Shown here: piece after piece, positions 1 through 7,411 of the stretch
Layout: every line of letters starts with the position of its first letter
How positions within the stretch are numbered: the first letter of the stretch is position 1
Origin: Methylomonas sp.
Lineage (GTDB): Bacteria; Pseudomonadota; Gammaproteobacteria; Methylococcales; Methylomonadaceae
DNA length: 12,029 bases
Assembly: GCA_026988195.1 (NCBI GenBank)
Contig: JALSLS010000332.1
Span: forward strand, 1 to 12,029
Reading direction: 5' to 3'
Position numbers and translations under genes: made by a program
The notes under the pieces: model-generated
The model's database searches: none
The model's input: the letters and a program-made list of their open reading frames with translations, nothing else
What the model was told of the DNA's origin: nothing

Positions 1-127
1 GCGGTTAACTGGGTGTGATTGGGTTGTTTTCGATAAGACATAAATAACTTAACCTGTCGTTGGTTTATAGGTTTTCCAAACATTTAAATCCCTTTTGATT
101 TAACACATCTGAATAATACTAAAAACC

Positions 128-169
128 GGCCAAGCTAGTTGTCGCTAGGCGGTCAAGTTAATTGTCGTC
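128..169 (+). repeat. Two 19-bp near-identical direct repeats, period 23 bp
   Basis: GGCCAAGCTAGTTGTCGCT (128-146) and GGTCAAGTTAATTGTCGTC (151-169) agree at 15 of 19 bases and both end in TTGTCG. Spaced short repeats containing TGTCG occur in the transposase-binding ends of several DDE transposons, so these may be binding sites for the nearby DD35E transposase. That role is inference; no matching inverted set was seen to the right of the transposase. Confidence 0.45.
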
Positions 170-290
170 TAATACAGCGTAAGAGTTTGTAGATGCCACA
201 CACAAAAACAAGCCAAAACCCAAGGCAGATAATTGTTTAAAGCGTGAAGGAAAAGAGAAAATCATTTACAAGCAGTATAAACGCATTTGA

Positions 291-319
291 TCGCATTTTA
301 TATCGGTCGTTAAATGCGA
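291..319. repeat. Small hairpin, 8-bp perfect stem
   Basis: TCGCATTT (291-298) pairs perfectly with AAATGCGA (312-319) across a 13-nt loop. A related CGCATTT lies just before it at 282-288. It is not followed by a T-run, so a terminator role is not supported. Confidence 0.35.
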
Positions 320-379
320 CTTGCCTATTATTTAGGCATTTTAAAGCGTAAAAGCACTCAAATAGCCATTTTTTAGTTG

Positions 380-460
380 TCACCCCCCCCATTTTTCGAC
401 GTTTTGTACGTTCTATAGCCATTAAAATGCATACAAAACGTCGAAAAACAGGGGGGGTGG
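380..460. repeat. Long imperfect inverted repeat with C8/G7 ends
   Basis: The arm at 380-408 (C8 tract, then ATTTTTCGACGTTTTGTA) is the reverse complement of 432-460 (TACAAAACGTCGAAAAACA, then G7, TGG) at 26 of 29 positions, with a 23-nt loop. The 18 loop-proximal base pairs are perfect. It ends 43 bp before the transposase start. It could be a hairpin made of two opposed copies of a dispersed repeat, because a third copy of the arm lies inside rhs2 at 11245-11279. It is not a typical terminator: the stem ends in a G-tract and no U-run follows. Confidence 0.7.
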
Positions 461-503
461 TAATCAAAATAAGCCCTTTTTAGCTAAGAAACAGAAGATA
501 CGA

Positions 504-1355
504 ATGATCATGATCGTAACAATGCTCCTTTACATCCTAAACAAGATAAAAATCTTGTTAGCTCATGAAGAAAATACCCAGCAGTATTATAAAATCAGTC
601 AAAATAATGTTTCCCTCGATAAAACCATTATCCGAAGCCGAAAAAAGCCCCAATGGGTGATTGATGAAGTGATCAAAATCAAAGCCATTATGCCAACAGC
701 AAGTTGCAGAACGATCTCGCTTATTTTTAATCAACGCTATGCCAATCATTACCCCAAACAAGAAAGCATTGGCAAAACCTTTGTTGACTACACAAACCGC
801 AAGCACCTTTATGAGATTCAAATCCAAAGAAAGAAAATCAAAAGCCGACCAGCCTATCAAATTCCGTTTAATAAAGTCTGGGGCATGGATATAACCTTTG
901 TGCAACAACAACCCATACTCGGAATCATTGAACACCACAGCCGAAAAGCCAGCCTAATCCCCATCAAACAGAAAACCAGTATTACCATTTTGAGAACACT
1001 ACTGGATATTTTAGAAATAACACCCAAACCCGAATTCATCCGAACCGATAATGAAATCTGTTTTAACTCAAAGCTGATTAAGTTGGGTTTATGGATTCTT
1101 GGCATAAAAAAGCAAACGACGCAAAAACACTGCCCTTGGCAGAATGGCAGGATAGAACGAGTGTTTGGGACACTTAAAGCCACCATTAAACATCTGCCAA
1201 AACAGAATGATTCAGATTTACCTTATCTGATTCATAGTTTTGAGTTTTGGTACAACCAGATCAAACCACATTCTAACTTGGATAACCAAACACCAGAATC
1301 GGTTTATCAAAAACGAATCAGGGAATGGTTGAGGAAGAATCCACCCGATGGATAA
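504..1355 (+). CDS. DD35E integrase-like (rve) transposase
   Basis: This 283-aa protein has an integrase catalytic core. The acidic triad is visible as D129 (VWGMDITF), D182 (FIRTDNE) and E218 (NGRIERVFG), with exactly 35 residues between the second Asp and the Glu. The segments CPWQNGRIERVFGTLK and the later FWYNQIKPHSNLD with TPESVY are the usual C-terminal signature of rve-type transposases that cut and join DNA ends. The family is usually near 300 aa, so this copy is probably close to complete. Residues 4-20 are hydrophobic, and no clear N-terminal helix-turn-helix is seen. The start is uncertain: ATG occurs at 504, 510 and 522, the frame is open back to 426, and the best SD-like sequence upstream is a weak AACAGAAG. 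It is the only plus-strand gene and has no partner ORF. The exact IS family is not assigned. Confidence 0.85.
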   Translation: MIMIVTMLLYILNKIKILLAHEENTQQYYKISQNNVSLDKTIIRSRKKPQWVIDEVIKIKAIMPTASCRTISLIFNQRYANHYPKQESIGKTFVDYTNRKHLYEIQIQRKKIKSRPAYQIPFNKVWGMDITFVQQQPILGIIEHHSRKASLIPIKQKTSITILRTLLDILEITPKPEFIRTDNEICFNSKLIKLGLWILGIKKQTTQKHCPWQNGRIERVFGTLKATIKHLPKQNDSDLPYLIHSFEFWYNQIKPHSNLDNQTPESVYQKRIREWLRKNPPDG

Positions 1356-1641
1356 GAAGAAGCGAAACCCAAACGCTAGCTGTCCGCAAAATGTGGGGCT
1401 TGGTTGCGGGTGTTGTAGATGGAATCTATATTTTAGGGCGGAAACAGCAGGGAAAGTTGAAATATTTTTGCGATGATTTGAGAAAGTCATCACTTTTCTG
1501 CTTGGTTCGGTGATGCAAAGGCTGGATTTTTCAAAAAATGGCTGAAAATTTGGTGGGAAAATAGGCGGACAGTTCGGGCAGGACACCGACTAAAAGACTA
1601 TGTTTAAAACGGGCAGTTACACAGAATTAGTTACAGTCTCA
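1356..1641. other. Intergenic region between convergent genes
   Basis: This stretch lies between the 3' ends of the transposase (plus) and the small membrane-protein gene (minus). Apart from the 61-bp dispersed repeat at 1528-1588 I see no gene and no convincing terminator. ORFs at 1325-1513 (plus) and 1218-1586 (minus) cross it but carry no recognisable features. Confidence 0.5.
1528..1588. repeat. Dispersed direct repeat, left copy
   Basis: This 61-bp sequence matches 7622-7683 at 58 of 62 aligned positions (three substitutions and one A-run indel), in the same orientation. It ends in GGCGGACAGTTCGGGCAGG followed by ACACCG. It begins, in the direction of rhs transcription, 53 bp past the stop of the immunity candidate at 1642. 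Its GGACAG/GTCC content and association with a Y1 transposase gene suggest a RAYT-type mobile repeat, which is inference. Confidence 0.8.
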
Positions 1642-2100
1642 TTATTCAATGTTGTACTTGTTTTTTATTGAGTCACTTATGATGCTTCTCTTCTTTGATC
1701 TTCTTATCTTAATATTATTATATACTTCCATTTTAATATTATTTAAGTAAAAAAATGCCAATTCTTTTAGTTTTTCTCTTGATTTCTGATCCTTTTCAAA
1801 TTTTTGATAATCTAGTAGTCTTTTTAAAGTGAGTAAACCATCACTTTTTAGATTGGGTATAGTTGGTTTTATTGTGGCAATAACTAATACTTTTTGAATC
1901 AATAAACGTTCAATATTTTTTTTTGTATGAAGAGACAAAGACTCATCACTTAGTATAATTAATAGCTCATTAATATCAAATAATAATGCGGATGTTTGAT
2001 TTTTTAAACCATGATTAATGTTATTAATTTTTGTTACATAGGTGCTCAACATTGCTGTTAAAAATAATATAAATATATAAAAAAATATTTTCTTCTTCAC
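1642..2100 (-). CDS. Membrane-anchored small protein, candidate immunity to rhs1 toxin
   Basis: The product is 152 aa, of no family I recognise. Residues 1-3 are lysine-rich after the start and residues 5-22 (IFFYIFILFLTAMLSTYV) form one hydrophobic segment, giving a signal-anchor or uncleaved signal peptide. The remainder is a helical, Lys/Ile-rich soluble domain that would sit in the periplasm. The start codon is GTG. An SD-like AGGTAA overlaps the stop codon of rhs1, and the gene begins 11 bp after that stop, so the two are probably translationally coupled. The position immediately behind an Rhs tip is where immunity genes lie, and its marked AT-richness matches horizontally exchanged tip/immunity cassettes. 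If it is immunity, membrane anchoring implies a toxin that acts in or reaches the periplasm or inner membrane. The immunity role is inferred from position only. Confidence 0.7.
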   Translation of the reverse strand: MKKKIFFYIFILFLTAMLSTYVTKINNINHGLKNQTSALLFDINELLIILSDESLSLHTKKNIERLLIQKVLVIATIKPTIPNLKSDGLLTLKRLLDYQKFEKDQKSREKLKELAFFYLNNIKMEVYNNIKIRRSKKRSIISDSIKNKYNIE

Positions 2101-2111
2101 GATAATGTTAC

Positions 2112-5100
2112 CTATTCTATTAATAAATCTAAGGAAGTGTCGTATGGCTTATTAAAAGCTTCTATAAATAATTCTTCATTAAAATATTGGGGGCCATATA
2201 TATTTATTTTTTGTGCTTCGGGAAGTAAGTTGACTAAATCTTGAGTAGCTAAAATAGTGCCGCTATCACTATCAACACCTATAATTAATGATACGCATTG
2301 ATTCACGCCCGCTTTTGCGGTACCAATTATACTTGCTAACCAACTTTCAGATCCGTATATTGACTCTTGGATTCCATATATTCCTCGTGATATTAGTTTA
2401 AACGATTCTTTTTTTGCAAATGATTCAAAATTTCTCCATGCTAACTCATACATCTTAAAATCGCCATCAATCCACAAGTCTGTAGATATGCTTGTAGCGT
2501 ATTGCTTAAATAGCTGGTACTCAACAGGTTTTTCGTTAGCAAATTGATTTAAAAAGTCTCTATTGAAGCCATCAAAGAAAGTAGCTAAACCCAAAGGATC
2601 AATGTTTGATAGAGGGTTTCCTTCCACATAAGCATAAATATTAATTCCGCCCCTTAATCCAATAGGGTCACTGGTAAGGTATCGCCCAGTATTAGGGTTA
2701 TAGCCTCTTAAATAATTATAATAAATGCCCGTTTCAGCATCTTCATATTGACCAGAAAACCTAAGATTAAGTGTGATTTTTTTCGTTTCTACAGTTGCTT
2801 TACCAAATGGTGAATAACTCACTTTCCAAACAGCTTGCTTATCATCGTTAGTTGCTAATCTCGGTGTACCAAGGTGGTCACTGTGTATTGCATAAATCTG
2901 TTTACGTTCAAACTTGGCTATAGGCTGTTTATTCAGATAAATATATTGGCTGGTGATTTCACCTTGTTCATTGGCTTCTGCCGTTAACGTATGGCTATCG
3001 TAAAAATAGTAGGTGACTTTGGACTTTTTGCCTTGAGAGTAAGTTACTTTTTTTACTCTCTCCCCAAAGGAATTGTATTTATATTTGGCTAATAATTGTT
3101 TTTTGCCTTTTGTATCTTTAAAAACTTTGATGGGTCTTTGGTCAGCATTGTATTCGTAGATAAAGCTGTCATTTATGCTGGGGCTTCCAGCTTTGTTGTA
3201 CGAATAAGGCTTATAAGTAGGTTCTTTCTTATTTGGTAGTTCAGATTTGTTTTTTACTTTTGTGCTTGCTACATTTAGCAGTCTATTACCTTTTCCTCTT
3301 TTAGAGTAGGCATAGCTACTTGCATTGATTTCTCCCGTTTTTTGAGTATGAATTTTAGCTGTTCGATTACCTACTTTGTCATAGTTGTAAGCATAAGTAC
3401 CCGTAAGCGTATTCGCAAAGGTCAGCCTACCTTGATCATACAAATAGTTTTGCAACGTACCATTCTCGTCAATCCCCGTAATATTGCCATTCTGGTCATA
3501 GCTGTATTTGAGTTTTAAGGTATCGGCAATCTGTATGTTCTTTAGCTGTCCATCGTCTCTATAGGTGTATTGTGTTTTTAAACCATTGTGCGAGAGGTAA
3601 CTGGTTTCATTATCCGTTTTATCATTATCAATCTCGCTGATAATATTCTCTTGTTTTAAACCAAATAATGATTCTCTGGTGATCGCTCTTAGCTTGCCAA
3701 TTTGATGGGGTTTGCTGTCATCTTTGCTGTAGTAGTGATAACGCAGTGTTTGGCCATCTGGCAATGTTTTTTTCTTTAGCTGGTCAAATTCGTTGTATTC
3801 GTATTGTGTGGTGAAGGTATGACCGTCGATTTCTCGGGTGTGAGCAATCAGTTGACCTTCTTGGTTGTATTTAAAAGATTCGGTGGTATTGGGGTTGGTG
3901 GTGCTGGCGAGTTTGCCTGTGGCGTTGTCGTAGGCAAACGTGGTGAGTTCGGTTTTGCCGTTTTTTTGCTTGCTTTGTTTTTGTGTGAGCTTGTTCGCTG
4001 CATTCCATTGATAGGTCGTGACCGTGCCTTCTGGGTCTTCTCTTTTTATTCTATTGCCTGCTTTGTCATAAGCATAAAGGTTAGTTCCGGTATCTGGGCT
4101 GATATGCTGTACGGTTCTGCCAAAGTCATCTTTTATCGTTTGGGTTTTATTGTCTCTGGCATCGGTTAGCGCGGTACTTTGGCCTTTATTATCGTAGCTA
4201 AACTGTGTAACCACATCACCGGGTTGGGTTAAGCCTAATAGTTGCCCTAGGTTGTTATAGCTTAGGTTAACCGCTTGTCCGTTCTTTTCGACTTTGGTGA
4301 GCTGACCTTTTTCATCGTATTGGTAATCGGTTTGGGTCTCGCCATCTAAGTTTTGGGTAGTGGTTTTATCTAATCTGCCCTGTGCATCGTAAAGGTAGCT
4401 GATGGTATTGAGTACATTGCCGTTTGACCCCATCAGCTTGGTGACAGTGGGTCTACTCTCCGCGTCATGGATTTGTTGTATCTTGCGTCCTTTGTCATCA
4501 TTGAGTGTGTCCAAACGACCAGCATCGTCATACGCCATTTGGATGGATTCTGTCTTGTCTTCACCCATCAAGGTATCAATTTGTGTCAGCCTGCCTTCTT
4601 TGTCGTAGCGGTATGCAATACTGCGGTTACGCTGTTTAATGGTTTTGATTTGGCTACTACCATTACTGGATGAGTCGTAACTAATCAATAACGGCGTTTG
4701 TGTGCCTTTTTGGATTTGAGTCGGGTGACCATTCACATCATAGGCCAACACCTTAAGCGTTTGACCATCAGCTTGAGTAAGCGATTGCAAACGGTTGTGT
4801 TGATCGTAGGCGAGGTTTATGACATCTTCAACATCCTCACGCGGGCCATCAATGCGGGTGAGGTTACCGTTGGTGTAGCTGAGTTTGGTGGTGCGCTCTA
4901 TTGGGCTAAAGCCATCATCATGAGGATTAGGGCTGTAACCTTGTTCGCTGATCTCGATGGGTAGTAAATCGGCATTGTAGCGGATACGAGTCATATGCTC
5001 GCCACTAAGATTTACCGAAGGCCTAGCAATTAGGCTAGGGCGGATAGCATTGCCCTCATACTCATAACGAGCAACCAGTTTCTCTAATACATCCCCCCCA

Positions 5101-6359
5101 GTTTTTATACTTTCTGATGAAATCTTCAAGGTTCTACCTTGCTCATCATAAGTATAGCGCGTCACATTCTGGGTTTTAATATCCGTAATTGTTTTAAGCT
5201 GATAATGGTTATCATAAGAATAACGTCGGTTAGAAACAGGGCAGGTAGAACAGCCCGGGCCTTCACTACTGATTAATAAGCTCTGACTGATTCGGGGGTA
5301 AAACTTCCACCTATAAGTACTTTTTTGCCCCAATGCATTAGTAACAATCGTCGTACCTAACTTACCCACCTGTTCAGGGATTTTGTACTCAAGGCTAACC
5401 TTCTCAACACCGTTTGCATGTTCTGAGAGGTTGGCTCTACCCTCATCATCATAACCCCATGTCGCAAAGCGTTTACCGGTTCTATCGGTTATCCCTGTTA
5501 AATAATTTGGAAAAGCCACATCCTCATAATGATACACACGTGAAGTTCCATCAGGGTAAAGCACTCTAGCTAAATTATGATCGGTATCATAGTGATAAGT
5601 AATTACCTTCCCATTAGGCAAGGTAATTGATTTAAGGTGTCCAGCTAAATCAATATTTGAAGAAGGCTCCTGAGAAAAATTAGCCAGTGCAGTGCTACCT
5701 TTAGAATAAGTTAACGTTAAAATACGCCCTTGATGATCAATAACTTTTGACAGCTTTCGTGCGCGCCCCTTACCCTTATAAGATAATGAGAAGCTACGAT
5801 TTCCCGGATAAATGATTTTAGTGGGGAAGTTACCATTAAAAATAATTCGACGTCCATCCTGCATAAACCACGTTGGCCACTTTCCAGTACTCGCTAAATA
5901 GCCATCCGAAGGAGAGGATGCTTTATACACATTAGACTGGGTATCAAGGGTAAATGCTATGCGTCGCCCATCACTTTGGATAATTTCAACAAAACGTTGA
6001 TCAGCACTATTTTTTAAACGAAGATCAAAAGAATGCCGCCAGCCAACGCCCAAGCCGATATCAATTGTGGTATTCAGTGAATTGTAATGTCGATTAAACA
6101 ATAACGATGCAACACCACCAACAGCGGCATAATCTATTTCACGCTGATACTTATTACCCGTAATAACATTGATAGGATTACCCACGCCAGAGGCGGGTCG
6201 GTTAACCCGACTCGTGCTAGCAGGTGTAGACTTAGCAGCACCACACCCAGTGTCACCACCCTGAGGGCAAGGAGCGGCAGCATGAAGCAATGTAGGCTGA
6301 ACGAATGTAACACTAAATAAAAAAAACAGGCTTTTGAAAATATGTCGATTAGTTTTCAT
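2112..6359 (-). CDS. Secreted Rhs/YD-repeat polymorphic toxin, unknown 157-aa tip (rhs1)
   Basis: This is a complete 1415-aa Rhs protein. Residues 1-29 are a Sec signal peptide (hydrophobic FLFSVTFV, ending LHAAA). A DUF6531-type segment follows near 60-130 (NPINVITGNKY, LLFNRHYNS, GVGWRHSFDL). YD repeats (YDxxGxL/R) fill roughly residues 200-1150 and should form the hollow Rhs shell. The RHS-associated core runs about 1154-1258 (DHLGTPRLATND, GQYEDAETGIYYNYLRGYNP, GRYLTSDPIGL) and ends in PLSNIDPLGL, a full PxxxxDPxGL autocleavage motif. The released tip (residues 1259-1415, 2115-2585) is unlike any toxin family I know and shows no clear catalytic signature. There is no PAAR or VgrG-linked N-terminus, so export is Sec-first rather than classical T6SS loading. 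No purine-rich SD precedes the ATG. A likely immunity gene follows 11 bp later. Confidence 0.95.
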   Translation of the reverse strand: MKTNRHIFKSLFFLFSVTFVQPTLLHAAAPCPQGGDTGCGAAKSTPASTSRVNRPASGVGNPINVITGNKYQREIDYAAVGGVASLLFNRHYNSLNTTIDIGLGVGWRHSFDLRLKNSADQRFVEIIQSDGRRIAFTLDTQSNVYKASSPSDGYLASTGKWPTWFMQDGRRIIFNGNFPTKIIYPGNRSFSLSYKGKGRARKLSKVIDHQGRILTLTYSKGSTALANFSQEPSSNIDLAGHLKSITLPNGKVITYHYDTDHNLARVLYPDGTSRVYHYEDVAFPNYLTGITDRTGKRFATWGYDDEGRANLSEHANGVEKVSLEYKIPEQVGKLGTTIVTNALGQKSTYRWKFYPRISQSLLISSEGPGCSTCPVSNRRYSYDNHYQLKTITDIKTQNVTRYTYDEQGRTLKISSESIKTGGDVLEKLVARYEYEGNAIRPSLIARPSVNLSGEHMTRIRYNADLLPIEISEQGYSPNPHDDGFSPIERTTKLSYTNGNLTRIDGPREDVEDVINLAYDQHNRLQSLTQADGQTLKVLAYDVNGHPTQIQKGTQTPLLISYDSSSNGSSQIKTIKQRNRSIAYRYDKEGRLTQIDTLMGEDKTESIQMAYDDAGRLDTLNDDKGRKIQQIHDAESRPTVTKLMGSNGNVLNTISYLYDAQGRLDKTTTQNLDGETQTDYQYDEKGQLTKVEKNGQAVNLSYNNLGQLLGLTQPGDVVTQFSYDNKGQSTALTDARDNKTQTIKDDFGRTVQHISPDTGTNLYAYDKAGNRIKREDPEGTVTTYQWNAANKLTQKQSKQKNGKTELTTFAYDNATGKLASTTNPNTTESFKYNQEGQLIAHTREIDGHTFTTQYEYNEFDQLKKKTLPDGQTLRYHYYSKDDSKPHQIGKLRAITRESLFGLKQENIISEIDNDKTDNETSYLSHNGLKTQYTYRDDGQLKNIQIADTLKLKYSYDQNGNITGIDENGTLQNYLYDQGRLTFANTLTGTYAYNYDKVGNRTAKIHTQKTGEINASSYAYSKRGKGNRLLNVASTKVKNKSELPNKKEPTYKPYSYNKAGSPSINDSFIYEYNADQRPIKVFKDTKGKKQLLAKYKYNSFGERVKKVTYSQGKKSKVTYYFYDSHTLTAEANEQGEITSQYIYLNKQPIAKFERKQIYAIHSDHLGTPRLATNDDKQAVWKVSYSPFGKATVETKKITLNLRFSGQYEDAETGIYYNYLRGYNPNTGRYLTSDPIGLRGGINIYAYVEGNPLSNIDPLGLATFFDGFNRDFLNQFANEKPVEYQLFKQYATSISTDLWIDGDFKMYELAWRNFESFAKKESFKLISRGIYGIQESIYGSESWLASIIGTAKAGVNQCVSLIIGVDSDSGTILATQDLVNLLPEAQKINIYGPQYFNEELFIEAFNKPYDTSLDLLIE
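5091..5106 (-). repeat. G7-tract motif inside rhs1
   Basis: On the minus strand this reads AAAAACTGGGGGGGAT and encodes Lys-Thr-Gly-Gly-Asp between two YD repeats. It agrees with the hairpin-arm sequence AAAAACAGGGGGGGTG at all but two positions. A G7 run is rare at this base composition, so the tract is listed both as a member of the dispersed motif and as a possible slippage site. Confidence 0.5.
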
Positions 6360-6392
6360 ATTTATAAGGGGAGGGCAGAAGCTTTGAAGTGA

Positions 6393-6423
6393 TTAGTTTA
6401 ATCTATGGTATAAACTAAATCAA
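6393..6423 (-). promoter_or_regulatory. Candidate rhs1 promoter with overlapping palindrome
   Basis: On the minus strand TTGATT (6423-6418) and TAAACT (6400-6395) lie 17 bp apart. Each matches the sigma-70 consensus at 4 of 6 positions, and the -10 box lies about 35 bp before the rhs1 start. A perfect 8-bp inverted repeat, TTAGTTTA (6393-6400) and TAAACTAA (6411-6418) around 10 bp, covers the -10 box and abuts the -35, as an operator would. The match is modest and untested. Confidence 0.35.
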
Positions 6424-6436
6424 AAAAGGTTGAATT

Positions 6437-7411
6437 TTACAACGTTGGTATTGGACTAAATGCTTGACCCATACCTTTAATCCAACGTCTTGAGGTTTGC
6501 TCGGCGAGTTGCCTGAGTTTGTCGATATTGCCAGCGACGGTAGGAAATTGCCGTTCAAAATAATGGATATGTTGAATCCAGCTTTTTTCATCAATGCCCA
6601 ATCGGTGGAGAATGGGTGGTGTGTTGGCGGGTATTGAACCACGTTTGTTCTCTAGTATTGCCCTACCTGACCAATCCACCAGTTCTAAATAATCATTTAG
6701 CTCAAAGGGAATGGCTGTTTCTTTATTTTTTGTGTAATCAACAAAAGGCAGTAAGTCGCAATGCTGTGTTTGCATCACTTTTTGGATACGCTCTTGTATT
6801 GATGTAAAGTCCGATTGTTCAGGAGTTTTTGCCATGTCTGCACGTATTGGGTTTAGATCAACATACGCCATACAAGCGATGACAGCTTGCTCATCCAATA
6901 ATGCTTGGCTTTTGAAACGACCTTCCCAAAACCGCCCTGTGACTTGATCTTCTCGATTCGATTCGCGTGCGATGAATTCATTTAAAAGTCGCATAAACCA
7001 GCTAATATCATGTAATCGTAAACGCCACTTTTCAACGATTTCATCAACGACTTTTAATTCAGCAGATGTGGTGCATTCACCTTTCATAAAGCGAGTAATT
7101 AGCACGGGAAGTGTGAAAAAGGTATTCCAACGCTCAATCACCTCTAAAGCACTCCAAGATTCAGCCTGCTCCTGATCAACACGCAAAACAATGTGGTAAT
7201 GATTACTCATAACCGCATAGGCAGCCACATCAATGGCGAAAGTTTCTGATAAAGCTTTGATTTTATCGCTAATCCACCCTCGTCGGTGCTCATAGCTTAT
7301 TCCCGTATGGTTATCCACACCACAAAGAAAGGCACGACGAACACAGCGGTTAATGCAGTGATAATAAGGGGTGACGGATAGATCGATTTGTTGAGCACGG
7401 GCAATAGTCAT
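6437..7411 (-). CDS. RAYT-like Y1 (HUH) transposase
   Basis: The product is a 324-aa protein of the Y1_Tnp/DUF1568 type, related to IS200/IS605 TnpA and to REP-associated tyrosine transposases. The HUH metal site is H71-Y72-H73 in VMSNHYHIVL. The nucleophile is expected to be Y183 in MAYVDLNPIRA, preceded by the family signature GRFWEGRFKSQALLDE (159-174). Residues about 220-324 form the C-terminal extension seen in the long-form group (DWSGRA, KRGSIPANTPPILHRLGI, RRWIKGMG). Such enzymes nick single-stranded hairpin DNA and spread short repeats rather than the gene itself. All key residues are present, so it looks intact. It lies between the Imm63 gene and rhs1 on the same strand, ending 77 bp before rhs1 starts. 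The repeat at 7622-7683 upstream and its copy at 1528-1588 are candidate substrates. Confidence 0.92.
   Translation of the reverse strand: MTIARAQQIDLSVTPYYHCINRCVRRAFLCGVDNHTGISYEHRRGWISDKIKALSETFAIDVAAYAVMSNHYHIVLRVDQEQAESWSALEVIERWNTFFTLPVLITRFMKGECTTSAELKVVDEIVEKWRLRLHDISWFMRLLNEFIARESNREDQVTGRFWEGRFKSQALLDEQAVIACMAYVDLNPIRADMAKTPEQSDFTSIQERIQKVMQTQHCDLLPFVDYTKNKETAIPFELNDYLELVDWSGRAILENKRGSIPANTPPILHRLGIDEKSWIQHIHYFERQFPTVAGNIDKLRQLAEQTSRRWIKGMGQAFSPIPTL

Larger units (their letters stand above)
1..503. other. Non-coding, repeat-rich region upstream of the transposase
   Basis: I find no supportable gene here. The only ORF of any size (minus strand, 237-467) starts inside a hairpin arm, resembles nothing I recognise and is probably spurious. 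The stretch holds a pair of 19-bp direct repeats (128-169), a duplicated 10-mer TTTAAAGCGT (236-245 and 340-349), a small hairpin (arms 291-298 and 312-319) and a long imperfect inverted repeat (380-460). This density of short repeats is typical of the end region of a mobile element, but I could not pair it with an inverted copy downstream of the transposase. Confidence 0.5.

Noticed and set aside
237..467. 76-aa minus-strand ORF
   Set aside because: It begins inside the hairpin arm, has no recognisable motif and no supporting context.
558..1186. Minus-strand ORFs of 126 and 109 aa opposite the transposase
   Set aside because: They lie antisense to a gene with a clear DDE triad and have no features of their own.
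1325..1513. 62-aa plus-strand ORF, considered as a frameshifted C-terminal extension of the transposase
   Set aside because: I could not align it convincingly with the family's C-terminus.
1218..1586. 122-aa minus-strand ORF starting in the 61-bp repeat (MSCPNCPPIFPP…)
   Set aside because: The N-terminus is just the translated repeat and the rest is antisense to the transposase end.
3804..4964. Several plus-strand ORFs of 68-121 aa inside rhs1
   Set aside because: They are antisense shadows of YD-repeat coding sequence.
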